From NCBI GenBank assembly GCA_964563495.1, contig CAZLYK010000022.1:1-53977 (forward strand): a stretch of 53,977 bases of DNA, read 5' to 3'. This DNA is from CAZLYK01 sp964563495 (GTDB taxonomy: Bacteria > Acidobacteriota > Blastocatellia > RBC074). Made by a program: the position numbers and the translations under genes. How positions within the stretch are numbered: position 1 is the stretch's first letter; every line of letters starts with the position of its first letter. A model generated the notes under the pieces. The model made no database searches, was not told the DNA's origin, and saw only the letters and a list, made by a program, of their open reading frames with translations. Below are positions 10,601 through 18,537 of this stretch, piece by piece.

Positions 10601-12140
10601 GGGCTTTGATATTGTCGGGCAATTCGAGCTGAAAATCGCCGGTCTGAATGGTAATCTCAGTCCTCGTCTTTGGAGCCTGATCGACTATTGCAGCTTCGGC
10701 TCCGCCGCCTCCAAAAGAACCTCCACCGATCGTCGCCCCTGATCCGGTTGCCTGCTGCAGCGCGATCGGGTGTGAGAATTGATTGTCGCGATTCGCCTGC
10801 GCGCCGATCTTCAGCGTGACCATCGGGTATGGCGGGTCGGTTTGCAAAGATCCTCCGTCGACCTCGACAAACTGAACACCCGGCGGGACGTCGGCCAGGA
10901 CAAAAGACCCCTCGGCGCTCGTCGTGGTGGTTATCGCGGACCCCGAGACTTTGACCGTCACTCCGCTCATCGGCTGGCGCAGCGTGTTTTCGACAAAACC
11001 GCTGATCGAGGTCCGCACCGGCAGGACGGATGTGCTGACGCCTTCTCCCTGCGTCGTTCGCACGCTGACCGTGCCGGTCTCTGCTCCGAAAGGAACCATG
11101 ACTACGAGCTGGTTGCTCGAAGCCGACATGACCTGCGCGTCGAGCCCGGAGATTCTGACGATGTTATCCGCGGGATTGGCGGAGAACCCGGTTCCATTGA
11201 TGATCAGCGTCTGACCTGCCAGAGCCGATGAGGCCCCGAAACTGCTCACCTGCGGCGGAGCCGAGCCGCCGCTTCCGGCAATCTCGATCTCGGTCAGGTT
11301 CGACGAAGCGAAGCCCGTTGCACTGATCGAAACATTGATTATTCCACGCCCGCTCAGGCTCCTCGGAATCTCGACGTTGATCTGGTCCAGCCCGACAAAA
11401 TCGGGCTGCCGGCCTGCGTAGAGAGGCGTGATCTCATTGCCGCCGATCAGCAGCCGGACGCTTTCATTGAGATTGCCGTCACTGTTCGGATCGGATGCAT
11501 TCCGCACGCCGGAAAGGAAGAGCACCAGAAAGACCCTCTCTCCCTCCGGGCCCAGATCTATCGGTTTGGTGATAAAACGCCCGGCCGACTGGCTGTACTG
11601 AGAAATCGATTCGTAACTTTGCGCCCCGTCGGGTTTGATCCGCAGCAGGCTGGCCGCCGCGACTCCTCGACCGTTGGAGTTGGCCGTGAAGATCGCGGGC
11701 GCCACCTGAGTCACCTGGAGTGTGCCCGATGATGTCGTGTTGTCTCCCGCTTTGACCACTACATTGGCCGTCCCCGTGGTCGTTTCGCCCGGAACGACAT
11801 AATTGACCTGGCCCGGAGAGACAAAGAACAGACCCGCGCGTTTTCCATTGACTTCGACCGTAGTTCCGCCGAGCTCGGTCGGAAGCTGTATGCCGGGAAG
11901 GTTTGGATCGGCGTCGGAAGCGATCACCGTCTGAGTCGCCAGTTGTGTCCCGAACGCCGCGACGATCGAATCGGGTGAAACCGGCGTCAATTCGAAGCTC
12001 GCCGCAGAGACCGTCGAAACCGAGGTCGTCGTGATATCAAACGTCGCCGAGACCCGCCATCCGATCGCACCCCCACTGAATGCAAGCGCCAGCAACACCA
12101 TCAGCCTGGTCAAAGATTGACCTCTGTGACGCGAAATCAT
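7662..12140 (-). CDS. Giant secreted mosaic protein: TIGR03437, IPT/TIG, carboxypeptidase-like, cadherin-like and FG-GAP domains
   Basis: This is a 1492-residue extracellular protein. ATG 12140 is preferred over 12164 because GGAGG lies 5 nt upstream and a signal peptide follows (SLTRLMVLLALAFSGGAIG). Domains in order: a Solibacter-type TIGR03437 domain (about 40-290; SPGQVNYVVP), an IPT/TIG fold (about 295-375), a carboxypeptidase regulatory-like fold (about 380-440), a central beta-rich region, cadherin/tandem-95 repeats (about 780-960; PDGDRLRFSIVTQPSHG), a putative Ig domain, and seven FG-GAP repeats (about 1010-1490; e.g. DLNGDGKNDLIIGAP) that should form an integrin-like, Ca-binding beta-propeller. 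Adhesion or extracellular binding is the likely role. It is alone on its strand with an inverted repeat on each side. Confidence 0.88.
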   Translation of the reverse strand: MISRHRGQSLTRLMVLLALAFSGGAIGWRVSATFDITTTSVSTVSAASFELTPVSPDSIVAAFGTQLATQTVIASDADPNLPGIQLPTELGGTTVEVNGKRAGLFFVSPGQVNYVVPGETTTGTANVVVKAGDNTTSSGTLQVTQVAPAIFTANSNGRGVAAASLLRIKPDGAQSYESISQYSQSAGRFITKPIDLGPEGERVFLVLFLSGVRNASDPNSDGNLNESVRLLIGGNEITPLYAGRQPDFVGLDQINVEIPRSLSGRGIINVSISATGFASSNLTEIEIAGSGGSAPPQVSSFGASSALAGQTLIINGTGFSANPADNIVRISGLDAQVMSASSNQLVVMVPFGAETGTVSVRTTQGEGVSTSVLPVRTSISGFVENTLRQPMSGVTVKVSGSAITTTTSAEGSFVLADVPPGVQFVEVDGGSLQTDPPYPMVTLKIGAQANRDNQFSHPIALQQATGSGATIGGGSFGGGGAEAAIVDQAPKTRTEITIQTGDFQLELPDNIKARFPNGSSSGEIFLTPLENARTPVDLPFGYYSSDIVQITPFNVQLEPGGKLTFPNTDGFPAGATATLFRYDTQEGKFVREQTPATVSADGLRIETSSNAVKVTSYYFAAVERQTTTITGRVFEKDGKTPVVRALARYRGQEALTDGNGSYILRFVPVKNNEIISVDISLQRPSGRVDRVQSAGVAVAPGGITKVPDVLMPGDKENRPPTILTLAKLQIDEGKQYNFRFTVTDPDANQTVEVKIEGATFASVTKVALPALNTYTLRLSPTFLDSGEYRLIMTATDSAGGVARQEIRLIVNNVNRPPTARDQTVAINEDESVSIRLDGSDPDGDRLRFSIVTQPSHGALTGFPPLVTYQPADNFNGTDQFTFRTDDGTLNSSTATVSITIRPVNDPPVLAVRGAQNVLEGQTLRFAVSASDPDQGQTLTFSTVENLPAGATLTRVTATSAEFAWTPDLSQSGQYKLTFRVTDNGSPQLADLKDVQITVLDLVRDLVKEPAPFSIFGAAGPLPQTIGDEGDQLGQSIAAGDLNGDAIPDLVASAPAANGSGFNNGRVFVFFGKAGLDGSIDLARQNADVTFTGEAADDRFGSSLAIGDLNGDGKNDLIIGAPLADVGERPNAGKVYAVFGGLVPGTYDIAKVADLTILGGQRSDRFGASLATGFVHTKNGPAVDLIAGAPGFDVLSPLAVLTDAGAIYGFFGGLELQKTIDLANSTGNFMITGASANAQIGVSLAVGNFNGDEFADLAIGALSSGAEAKSNGAAYLITGSSALAGVADLVKAAAISLSGKDEADLFGASLALSDINDDGLADLIIGAPGGDGPDNSRSNAGEVYVIYGAAGLLNRQPDLIISGVGRSGDEFPDMAGFSLAVGDFTGDGINDLAIGAPGASGVDSGSRPAGAVFLIFGARTAKTGSIDLSEKTADLTVYGLDPGDNLGAGGIAIADLNDSEIGDLILGIPSGWSIGNTRVNAGEVRVLWGVKRE

Positions 12141-12282
12141 AGTAACCTCCCAACCACTGCTCATTGTTCAAGTAATCGAGATGACGGGGCTCAAAATGGG
12201 GACATTAAATGAAGGCCACTTCGGGGGTACACTGGCAGCAAAATCCAAGCATCAAGTATATCCGACCGGCACTCTCATGCAA

Positions 12283-12356
12283 AATAAACAGACAGGATTT
12301 GACAAGATATCTTCATCTTGTCAAATCCTGCAAAAATCGGGTCAATCCTGTCGATT
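12283..12356. repeat. CAGGATT inverted repeat, copy 5
   Basis: The inner stem is a perfect 16-bp pair (12293-12308 with 12315-12330) around a 6-nt loop. The right terminus AATCCTGTCGATT overlaps the TAA stop of the DUF1501 gene. The left terminus is partly eroded. Confidence 0.85.
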
Positions 12357-13647
12357 AAGACCTGATCAGGCCTTTGAAGTCGGAGGTGTTGATCTGGTAA
12401 CCGGGGAAGATGGCGTTGAGGTTGGCGGCTCCCAGGTGATTCTTCGCCAGCTCACCGAAAACGTCGCGGAAGTCGGTCGTGACGGCCAGATCGCGGCTCT
12501 CATAGAGCTGGCCGGTCTTCAATCCGGGCCATTTGCCGTAGACCTTGCCGCCGTTGATCGCGCCCCCGACGATGAACATCGCGCTGGCGTGACCGTGGTC
12601 AGTGCCGCGATTGCCGTTTTCGCGGGCCGTGCGCCCGAACTCGGTCATGGTCAGGATGACGACATCTTCGGCGCAGTCCTTCAGATCGGCGTAGAGTGCC
12701 GAGATTCCCTGTGAGAATTCGGTCAGACGATTGGCGAGCTGGCCGAGCGATACGCCCTGATTGGCGTGAGTGTCCCATCCGCCGATGTCTGTGAAGGCGA
12801 CCTCGAGCCCGATCTCGGCTTTGATCAACTGCGCGATCTGGCGCAGCCGATCGCCGAATTGCCCGCGCGGGTACTGAGCGCCGGGCGCGGATTTGTACTG
12901 GCTCGGATTGACCTCCTTGAGTAACTTGACCGCCTCGAACGTCTCGCGCCCGGCCCCGCGCAGCGCGTCGTTGGCCGTTTGGTCGTACATCGCTTCAAAC
13001 CCGCCCTGGACGGCCTGACCAATCTCCCCGCCGCCCGAACGGATGGTGAAGTCATTGATATTGGTCATGGCGATGCTTGCAGACCGGCCCTGCAGGGCGC
13101 GCGGCATGTTTGCCCCCATGGCGACCGCACGGAACGGACCCGCCTTCGGATCGGATTTGGCCGAGAGATACCGGTTGAGCCAACCATCGCTCGTGCTCTT
13201 CACCCCCGGGGTGCCGGATTCCATGTAATCCTGCGCGTCAAAATGCGAACGCGTGTTGTCGGGGGAACCGACCGCGTGGATGATCGCCAGCTCCCTCGAA
13301 TCGAAGAGCGGTTTGAACGATGAGAGCGCCGGATGCAGGCCGAAGAAGCCGTCCAAATCGATCGCCGGCGACTGCTGGCCTGGTCCCTGGACAGCCGCCG
13401 CCGTTGCCGTGCTCGCATCCGGACGGGGAATCGCCAGGCTCGGCCGCAGGCTGTAATAATCCTGTTCGGCATAAGGAATGACCGCGCTCAATCCGTCCAT
13501 CGCCCCCCGCTGGAAAATGGCGATCAATATTTTTTTGCGGCCATTTTTCTCCGCCAGCGCCCGCGTCAGAAACGAGGGAGAGTATGTCACCGCGCTCAGG
13601 CTCGCCAGTGCGATGCCGCCATTTTTGAGAAAATATCTTCTGTTCAT
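12355..13647 (-). CDS. DUF1501 domain-containing secreted protein (Tat substrate)
   Basis: This 430-residue protein starts at ATG 13647, with GGAGG about 8 nt upstream. It begins MNRRYFLKNGGIALASLSAV, a twin-arginine-type signal, so export in folded form is likely. The body shows DUF1501 hallmarks: IFQRGAMDGLSAVIPYAEQDYY, VIHAVGSPDNTRSHFDAQD, a DIGGWDTHANQG block and LTMTEFGRTARENGN...TDHGHA near the end. DUF1501 belongs to the alkaline-phosphatase/sulfatase-like superfamily, but the enzyme reaction is not established. It lies 62 nt downstream of the DUF1800 gene on the same strand. The DUF1800-DUF1501 pair is a recurrent two-gene unit in Acidobacteria, Planctomycetes and others. Confidence 0.9.
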   Translation of the reverse strand: MNRRYFLKNGGIALASLSAVTYSPSFLTRALAEKNGRKKILIAIFQRGAMDGLSAVIPYAEQDYYSLRPSLAIPRPDASTATAAAVQGPGQQSPAIDLDGFFGLHPALSSFKPLFDSRELAIIHAVGSPDNTRSHFDAQDYMESGTPGVKSTSDGWLNRYLSAKSDPKAGPFRAVAMGANMPRALQGRSASIAMTNINDFTIRSGGGEIGQAVQGGFEAMYDQTANDALRGAGRETFEAVKLLKEVNPSQYKSAPGAQYPRGQFGDRLRQIAQLIKAEIGLEVAFTDIGGWDTHANQGVSLGQLANRLTEFSQGISALYADLKDCAEDVVILTMTEFGRTARENGNRGTDHGHASAMFIVGGAINGGKVYGKWPGLKTGQLYESRDLAVTTDFRDVFGELAKNHLGAANLNAIFPGYQINTSDFKGLIRS

Positions 13648-13709
13648 CTCTGTTACCTCCGACTGCGTCCGGCGATCGTAACCCGGACCGATCGTCCGCC
13701 CGCCTGCTC

Positions 13710-15635
13710 TCACTGCCTCTGAAACTCCGGCGAGCCCAGGATGAGCCCGACCACCTTGGCGACATCCAGATTCGACGCTTTGGCGAGCATCTGCTCATCG
13801 AGCGTCTTATCGATCGTCGCACGCGTCTGCGGTGAGACGTCGCCGCGCAGCAGCAGGCTGAGGTACCGGTCGACGACCTGGCGCGGATTAGTATTGTCGA
13901 TCCCGGGCGCCAGATTGTCCAGATTGACCCTGGTGCCGGGAATGCGGTTGGAGCCCAAAGCCAGCGCGAAGTTCATCCGTTCGAGTAGCGCCCCGCTGTT
14001 GACCCAGTGCTCGGCCACGTCAGGATACCCCGTCGGGGGCTGAGCCAGAAACAGCCCCTCACCCATTTGAGCGATCCAGCGATGGAATGCCGGCCCGCCG
14101 TTGGTCTCGGCGCCAAGGGCGCGGACGGCGCTGACGGTCATCTCGAATGGCGTTTTGATCTTGGCGCGGTAGTTTTCGGGCGACCAGAATTCCGGCGAGT
14201 TGAACATGGTTCGCAGCACCTCGCGAATATCTCCGTCCGACTTCTGATACGACTTGACCATCCGCTCGATCAACGACTGCGGCGGGTTGTCGGCAACAAA
14301 CTTGCGCGCCAGTTTGGTCGAGATGAATTTGGCGGTCGATGGATGCGTGGCGAGAATGTGAATCACCAGCTCGCCGTCTTTCTTGCCGCCGCCGGCCGGG
14401 ATCTTATGGCCGAGCACCAGCTTCTCGCCATCATCGTGCATGAAGGGATTGAAATAGAACTGAGCGCCGGCGCGAGGATTGCGGAGCGTCCATCCGGTCA
14501 GGCATCGCGCGACTTCCTGGACATCCTTCTGGGTATAACCGCCGTCGACGCCCAGTGTGTGAAGCTCCATGATCTCACGCGCGTAGTTCTCATTCAGACC
14601 GCGATTGCGCCGCTCTAATCCGGGGTTATTCGGCGGTTGCGGCTGCTGGGTGTTCTGGCGATTATTTCGATCAATCGGCCGATCAACCGGCATCCTTCCC
14701 CGATTGGGCAGGTTGATCCCGCCGAACCTGCCGAACCCCTGCGGATCACGACGGAATGGCCGTTCCGTCAGATTAGGCGAAGCGCTCATCCAGTTGTCCA
14801 GATAGAAGAGCATGGCCGGGCTCTCGGCCGTAGCGAGCAGCAGCTGCTCGAACTTTCCAAAGACGTGCGGGCGGATCACATCGCGCTCGTACGATGTTGT
14901 CAGAATCCGGTCGGCTCCTTTCTGAATGAAGACATTGAAGTGGTTGAACCAAAAATCGGTCATCACCTCCTCCAACTGCTTCTCGCTATAGACGGCGCGC
15001 AGTAACTTGGCCTGCTGCAACTCCTGAACGACCTGCTGCGGAGGCTTGAAACCCATCTCAGCCAGCGCCTTGAGGGCTTCCCGCCGCTGCCTGATCTGAT
15101 CGGCGCTGGACGAAGGCGCGGTCTCCTGGCGACCCCTCGCCGCCGGGTCCTCCATCTCGCCGGCCTTCCCCGGCTCGACCGGCTTTTGACCCTGACCGGG
15201 CGCCTGATTCGGATTAACACCCAATCCCGGCAGATCCAGGCCGCGGGACCTCAACGCTTCGCGCACCGCCTGCGGGGGCGGAAAATATTTCGCCAGCTCG
15301 CTGTTGCTCAGATGAATGCTCTCCAGATTCTTGAGCTTGCTCTCAACCAGATCATTATTGATCCGCTCCGGGTGAAGCTGTTCATCCAGATACTTCTCCC
15401 AGCCCATCTTCATGACCCGTTCCAAATCTCCCGGACGCGGGCCAAAAGATATGCGGTCCAGGAGGTGCGAAACCTTCTGCTCCCCGGTCAAACTTTTCGG
15501 CGCATGCTTACGGCCGCCGGCGCTGGCCTTCCGGCCCTTCTCTTCCTGCGCCAGGCTCAGCGCTGAGCCAAAAACCAGAAAACCCGCCAGTGTCAGCGTA
15601 CAATACCTGGTAATCAGACCTCTTCTCTTGATCAT
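13710..15635 (-). CDS. DUF1800 domain-containing secreted protein
   Basis: This 641-residue DUF1800 family protein has a signal peptide (TLTLAGFLVFGSALSLAQ). ATG 15635 is chosen because GGAGG lies just upstream; the extension to 15677 only reads through a 12-nt tandem repeat (MSWPMSWPMSW). DUF1800 features include the early LLDRISFGPRPGDLERV block, NHFNVFIQKG, ENYAREIMELHTLGVDGGYTQ split across 370-390, and VARCLTGWTL. A Gln/Pro/Asn-rich insertion (about 320-360) looks like a flexible linker. It is the first gene of the DUF1800-DUF1501 unit. Function is unknown; the pair is generally co-exported. Confidence 0.9.
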   Translation of the reverse strand: MIKRRGLITRYCTLTLAGFLVFGSALSLAQEEKGRKASAGGRKHAPKSLTGEQKVSHLLDRISFGPRPGDLERVMKMGWEKYLDEQLHPERINNDLVESKLKNLESIHLSNSELAKYFPPPQAVREALRSRGLDLPGLGVNPNQAPGQGQKPVEPGKAGEMEDPAARGRQETAPSSSADQIRQRREALKALAEMGFKPPQQVVQELQQAKLLRAVYSEKQLEEVMTDFWFNHFNVFIQKGADRILTTSYERDVIRPHVFGKFEQLLLATAESPAMLFYLDNWMSASPNLTERPFRRDPQGFGRFGGINLPNRGRMPVDRPIDRNNRQNTQQPQPPNNPGLERRNRGLNENYAREIMELHTLGVDGGYTQKDVQEVARCLTGWTLRNPRAGAQFYFNPFMHDDGEKLVLGHKIPAGGGKKDGELVIHILATHPSTAKFISTKLARKFVADNPPQSLIERMVKSYQKSDGDIREVLRTMFNSPEFWSPENYRAKIKTPFEMTVSAVRALGAETNGGPAFHRWIAQMGEGLFLAQPPTGYPDVAEHWVNSGALLERMNFALALGSNRIPGTRVNLDNLAPGIDNTNPRQVVDRYLSLLLRGDVSPQTRATIDKTLDEQMLAKASNLDVAKVVGLILGSPEFQRQ

Positions 15636-15645
15636 ACTTTCCTCC

Positions 15646-15678
15646 CACGACATCGGCCACGACATCGGCCACGACATC
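15646..15678. repeat. 12-nt tandem repeat upstream of DUF1800 gene
   Basis: The unit CACGACATCGGC (plus-strand reading) occurs twice exactly and a third time partially, immediately upstream of the DUF1800 ribosome binding site. If translated it would add MSWP repeats, but the good RBS lies downstream, so it is most likely untranslated leader. Confidence 0.85.
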
Positions 15679-16397
15679 CGGATCTTTCCTTCAATTCAAC
15701 CTAATGACGTATTTTTAGAGGTGCGGAGTTATCGTTTGGACGATAAAATTAGAAATAAATATTCGGATGGTCAATTTTTCCGGCGGCGGGTAAAATAAGG
15801 ATGGTAAAAAAAGAATGGCTGCTTAAATCCGTATAGCCTCCCCCAAGAACTATGCGGACTCAAGCAGCCACCCTATCTCGTCTACGGAACGATCCCCGCC
15901 TTGCGACGGATGCCGCTTTTAGATGTCCCCCAACATCTTCCGTATTGGAGTTTCCAAAACTGCTGAAGCATTGCTTGTCGCCATACTACTTAGCAATGAC
16001 CATACCACTCGGCCGATACCTGCGAAAAATATTGGGGTGCCCCCGTAACCTATTGTAAAACAAGATGTAATATTTGCAGCTGCGGCTCAATCCAGGCTCC
16101 GTTTCGTCTCCCCCAAAATCGAAGTTGAAATAAAATGATACATTGAAAAAATTGCCATGAATGCTTTTTAGTCAGACCATCTATTTTTTAGGATAAAAGT
16201 GACGGGTGCAGAAGGCCGGATCGATGCTTAAACCCATTGACAGTCCGATTGAGAACCCAGAAAGAGCAGATCTGCAATCTTCGATCATCCGTCATCTGTT
16301 CAACCTGTAATTTTTTCTCAGTCATCCGAAAGTGTAGCAGGGGGTTCCATTCAGCATTCATATTGTAAAGAGTTACCGCTTCAACGGGCGAAGAACA
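15679..16397. other. Long non-coding stretch, AT-richer than its surroundings
   Basis: No convincing gene is seen between the DUF1800 leader and the SRPBCC promoter. The region is noticeably more AT-rich than the neighbouring genes. A 68-codon frame at 15852-16058 lacks an RBS and family features. The one clear structure is the hairpin at 15817-15869. Confidence 0.6.
15817..15869 (-). other. 20-bp stem-loop of unknown role
   Basis: Segments 15817-15836 and 15850-15869 pair at 17 of 20 positions as DNA. As minus-strand RNA, two more pairs become G-U. The loop is 13 nt. No T-run follows, so it is not a standard terminator; it could be a leader structure for the minus-strand DUF1800 gene or a mobile-element remnant. 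Confidence 0.6.
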
Positions 16398-16460
16398 ATA
16401 CTTAAGTATCGACTTGACAATCCCCCGCCCACTGTGAGATAGTTAAGTTAGTGCTTAACT
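16398..16460 (+). promoter_or_regulatory. Promoter with ArsR-type operators for the SRPBCC-ArsR operon
   Basis: A -35 box TTGACA (16414-16419) is followed after 18 nt by GATAGT (16438-16443) as -10. Two palindromes flank or overlap it: ATACTTAAGTAT (16398-16409), and AGTTAAG-TTAGTG-CTTAACT (16441-16460), a perfect 7-6-7 inverted repeat over the -10/+1. The shared CTTAA half-sites suit an ArsR-family dimer. Repression by the ArsR protein encoded two genes on is the natural inference. Confidence 0.7.
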
Positions 16461-16488
16461 AATGAATTTTGAAGGAAAGAGTCGTTGT

Positions 16489-16565
16489 CCGGCAAGCTGC
16501 CAGCTTGTCGGGACTTCCTGGAAGGACTGGCTGACGAAGCCCCGGGCAAGCTGGCAGTTTGCCGG
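16489..16565 (+). other. Stem-loop in the leader of the SRPBCC gene
   Basis: The 19-nt arms 16489-16507 and 16547-16565 match at 18 of 19 positions, with a 39-nt loop that reads through without structure. It lies between the promoter and the RBS (GAGGGG, 16573-16578), so it is transcribed. It may be a mini inverted-repeat insertion or an mRNA stabilising element. Confidence 0.7.
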
Positions 16566-16584
16566 GCATTTTGAGGGGAAGACC

Positions 16585-17058
16585 ATGAAAGAGCGATCTG
16601 TTATCCATCGCACATTTGTGATCGAGCGGAGTTATCCCACCACTCCTGAACGCGTGTTCGCTGCTTTCGCCGACCCGGCCAGGAAACGCCGCTGGGTTGC
16701 TGGGGGCGAAAGCTTGGAGGTCGAGGAATTTGAGATGGATTTTCGAGTCGGGGGCAGCGATCGTGCCCGTTATCGTTTCAAGGCTGGGACGCCATTTGAG
16801 GGCGCCGCGCTGACGAACGAGACCAGTTATCAGGACATTGTGCCCAACCGCCGGATTGTATTTGCCTATACGATGACCCTCGGTGATCAGCGTATTTCGG
16901 CGTCCCTGGCGACAGTTGAGTTATTGCCAACGGATAAAGGGACCGATCTCATCTTCACAGAACAGGGAGCCTTCTTCGAGGGCGCTGATGGTCCTCAAAT
17001 ACGTGAAGAGGGATGGCGCCAGCTACTCGAACGATTGGCAAAGGAGCTGGCGCGCTAG
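16585..17058 (+). CDS. SRPBCC family protein (AHSA1-like)
   Basis: This 157-residue START/Bet v1-like protein of the AHSA1 (activator of Hsp90 ATPase 1-like) group has the typical opening FVIERSYPTTPERVFAAF, then DPARKRRWV, DFRVGGSDRARY, the NRRIVFAYTM strand, and LIFTEQGAFFEG with a C-terminal amphipathic helix. ATG 16585 is chosen for GAGGGG 6 nt upstream; the frame extends back to 16462 only through the leader hairpin. These proteins bind small hydrophobic ligands in a cavity. The gene is paired with an ArsR regulator 31 nt downstream, a very common arrangement in which the regulator controls both. Ligand unknown. Confidence 0.9.
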   Translation: MKERSVIHRTFVIERSYPTTPERVFAAFADPARKRRWVAGGESLEVEEFEMDFRVGGSDRARYRFKAGTPFEGAALTNETSYQDIVPNRRIVFAYTMTLGDQRISASLATVELLPTDKGTDLIFTEQGAFFEGADGPQIREEGWRQLLERLAKELAR

Positions 17059-17089
17059 TCCAGAGAGAGCGCTGGAAAAGCACGAGCCC

Positions 17090-17416
17090 ATGCCTGGCCA
17101 AAAAGCTAACATCGACCGTGTCTTCCACGCCCTCGGCGATCCCACTCGCCGGGCGATTGTGGAGAAGCTGAGCGAAGGACCCATTTCGGTCTCGCAGTTG
17201 GCAAAGCCCCTTAGCATCACTCTGGCCGCGGTAATTCAACACTTGCAAGTATTGGAGGAGAGCGGGCTGGTACATACCGAAAAGGCCGGGAGAGTACGCA
17301 CTTGCCGCCTCGAACCCGCAGGGCTTTCGGTGGCGGAGCAATGGATCGGCAATCGTCGTTCGGTCTGGGAACAGCGGTTTGATCGGCTCGGCGATTTGCT
17401 GAATAGACAGGATTGA
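17090..17416 (+). CDS. ArsR-family winged-helix transcriptional regulator
   Basis: This 108-residue ArsR/SmtB-type repressor has the family core ALGDPTRRAIVEKLSEGP (about 12-30), helix-turn-helix ISVSQLAKPLSITLAAVIQH (about 32-51), and wing VHTEKAGRVRTCRLEP (about 61-76). No metal-binding Cys pair (CxC) is present, so it is probably not a metal sensor; it resembles the SdpR-like, SRPBCC-associated group. It probably binds the CTTAA palindromes at 16398-16460. The C-terminus NRQD-stop is encoded by the left end of an inverted repeat, as for truA. ATG 17090 lies 31 nt after the SRPBCC stop. Confidence 0.92.
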   Translation: MPGQKANIDRVFHALGDPTRRAIVEKLSEGPISVSQLAKPLSITLAAVIQHLQVLEESGLVHTEKAGRVRTCRLEPAGLSVAEQWIGNRRSVWEQRFDRLGDLLNRQD

Positions 17417-17537
17417 CCGGATTTGAAGAAGGTAAAACAGGATTACTCTAAAAAAGGGGTGGTCATCATGAAAATTCACCTCTTCTTAAATTATAATCCT
17501 GTTTTATCTTCTTTAAATCCGGTCAATCCTGTCTATT
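17402..17537. repeat. CAGGATT inverted repeat, copy 6 (44-bp arms, 42 matched)
   Basis: Arms 17402-17445 and 17494-17537 match at 42 of 44 positions; both differences would be G-U pairs in RNA. The centre carries the AAAAAAGGGGTGG / CACCTCTTCTT core also found in copy 4. The left end gives the ArsR gene its last four residues and stop. Confidence 0.96.
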
Positions 17538-17675
17538 TCTTTTTTGCTTCCTGCCTCCCCAGGTAATCCCCAACCTCACCGCCACAAGATACGGACCCCA
17601 TGTCACAAGTGCTCGGAATAATATCCGGCCCCTGCGGCTAATCCTCAGATCCGACAACCGTTGAGTTGAGCGGTC

Positions 17676-17688
17676 TGACAATATGTCA
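17676..17688. promoter_or_regulatory. Operator-like palindrome TGACA-N3-TGTCA, site 1
   Basis: TGACA-ATA-TGTCA is a perfect 5-3-5 inverted repeat located 85 nt upstream of the RDD gene start. It is the same motif as sites 2 and 3. Centre-to-centre spacing to site 2 is 39 nt. Confidence 0.7.
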
Positions 17689-17714
17689 CGAATAGACAAT
17701 TGAATTTTTAGTCT

Positions 17715-17727
17715 TGACAAAATGTCA
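17715..17727. promoter_or_regulatory. Operator-like palindrome TGACA-N3-TGTCA, site 2
   Basis: TGACA-AAA-TGTCA, perfect 5-3-5 inverted repeat, 45 nt upstream of the RDD gene start. It overlaps a TTGACA (17714-17719) that could be a -35 box, although no convincing -10 follows at standard spacing. Likely bound by the HTH-GalU protein encoded at 19797-21059. Confidence 0.72.
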
Positions 17728-17772
17728 TAATTAATACAAAAATTGGAAAAAAGCAGGAGGGAGGTAATTGAC

Positions 17773-18537
17773 ATGCTAGTTTACGAAGATCGGAGCGGGT
17801 ATCAGACGAAAACTGAGAAGCGTAGAGGAAAGACATTCTACGCAATTGAGGCTCTGCCCAGGATCTCGACCCGCCTGAGAGCAGAGATGATAGACCGGGA
17901 GATTTCGATCTTCCTGATCACGCCGGTGATTGCAGTCGCCATGATCCTGATCGATTGGGGTTTATTCGTCTCGGTCTGGCTACCGGTCATCTTCTTGTGG
18001 AGCATTCTTCGCGATTGTTCCCCGGGTCAGCGCAGCATCGGGAAAAGCCGTCGAAGATTGATCGTGGTGATGTCGAACGGCCGGGATCGATGCTCGATTT
18101 GGCGGAGGTTCTTCCGGCGGACCGGATATGCGATATCGCAGTTCTGCTATTTCCTGGGGCTGGCCATGTGTTTTCCTCTCTTTGGAGTTGATCAATCGGC
18201 AGACGAGGCAGCCACCTTTCTCTTCGGCCTGGTCGGAATGGGGCAACCGGATTCGTCGCGCCTCATGCTTTTTGGGTTGATCTATGACATCGGCTCGCTG
18301 GTGGTTATCTCGATCGATCCGGAGAGTCGGCGGCTGGAGGATTTTATCACCGGGACGCGAGTGGTGACCGAAGCCGCTTATCTTGAAGGTCGCGCCCGAT
18401 GCATAGCCTGTCACCGGCCGATGTCGATCCGACTGAGCCATTGCCAGAACTGCGGCGAGGAGAATCCATTAAACTCACAATCAAGGCCTTGGGAAGTACG
18501 CAACCAGGCGGGAGGAGTTCGAAGTGACGATCGGTAA
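17773..18537 (+). CDS. RDD-family membrane protein with C-terminal zinc ribbon
   Basis: This 254-residue protein starts at ATG 17773, 7 nt after the RBS AGGAGGGAGGT. RDD traits: RLRAEMIDREISIFLI (about 34-49) leading into a hydrophobic segment (about 44-79), SPGQRSIGKSRRRLIVV (about 83-99, the equivalent of the LGLRVV block), RRFFRRTGYAI, and RRLEDFITGTRVV (about 186-198), the conserved RDD end. Hydrophobic stretches at about 120-137 and 163-180 give three to four membrane segments. The tail has CIACHRP...CQNCGEEN, a four-Cys zinc ribbon (C210, C213, C224, C227). It is the first gene of the unusual locus and overlaps the pseudo-RT gene by 14 nt, so the two proteins are translationally linked and may act together at the membrane. 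Confidence 0.75.
   Translation: MLVYEDRSGYQTKTEKRRGKTFYAIEALPRISTRLRAEMIDREISIFLITPVIAVAMILIDWGLFVSVWLPVIFLWSILRDCSPGQRSIGKSRRRLIVVMSNGRDRCSIWRRFFRRTGYAISQFCYFLGLAMCFPLFGVDQSADEAATFLFGLVGMGQPDSSRLMLFGLIYDIGSLVVISIDPESRRLEDFITGTRVVTEAAYLEGRARCIACHRPMSIRLSHCQNCGEENPLNSQSRPWEVRNQAGGVRSDDR

Noticed and set aside
15852..16058. Small gene of 68 codons in the long gap
   Set aside because: No RBS, no family resemblance, and it overlaps the hairpin arm at 15850-15869.
17714..17742. Standard sigma70 promoter for the RDD gene
   Set aside because: TTGACA is present, but no acceptable -10 follows at 16-18 nt; only the operator is recorded.
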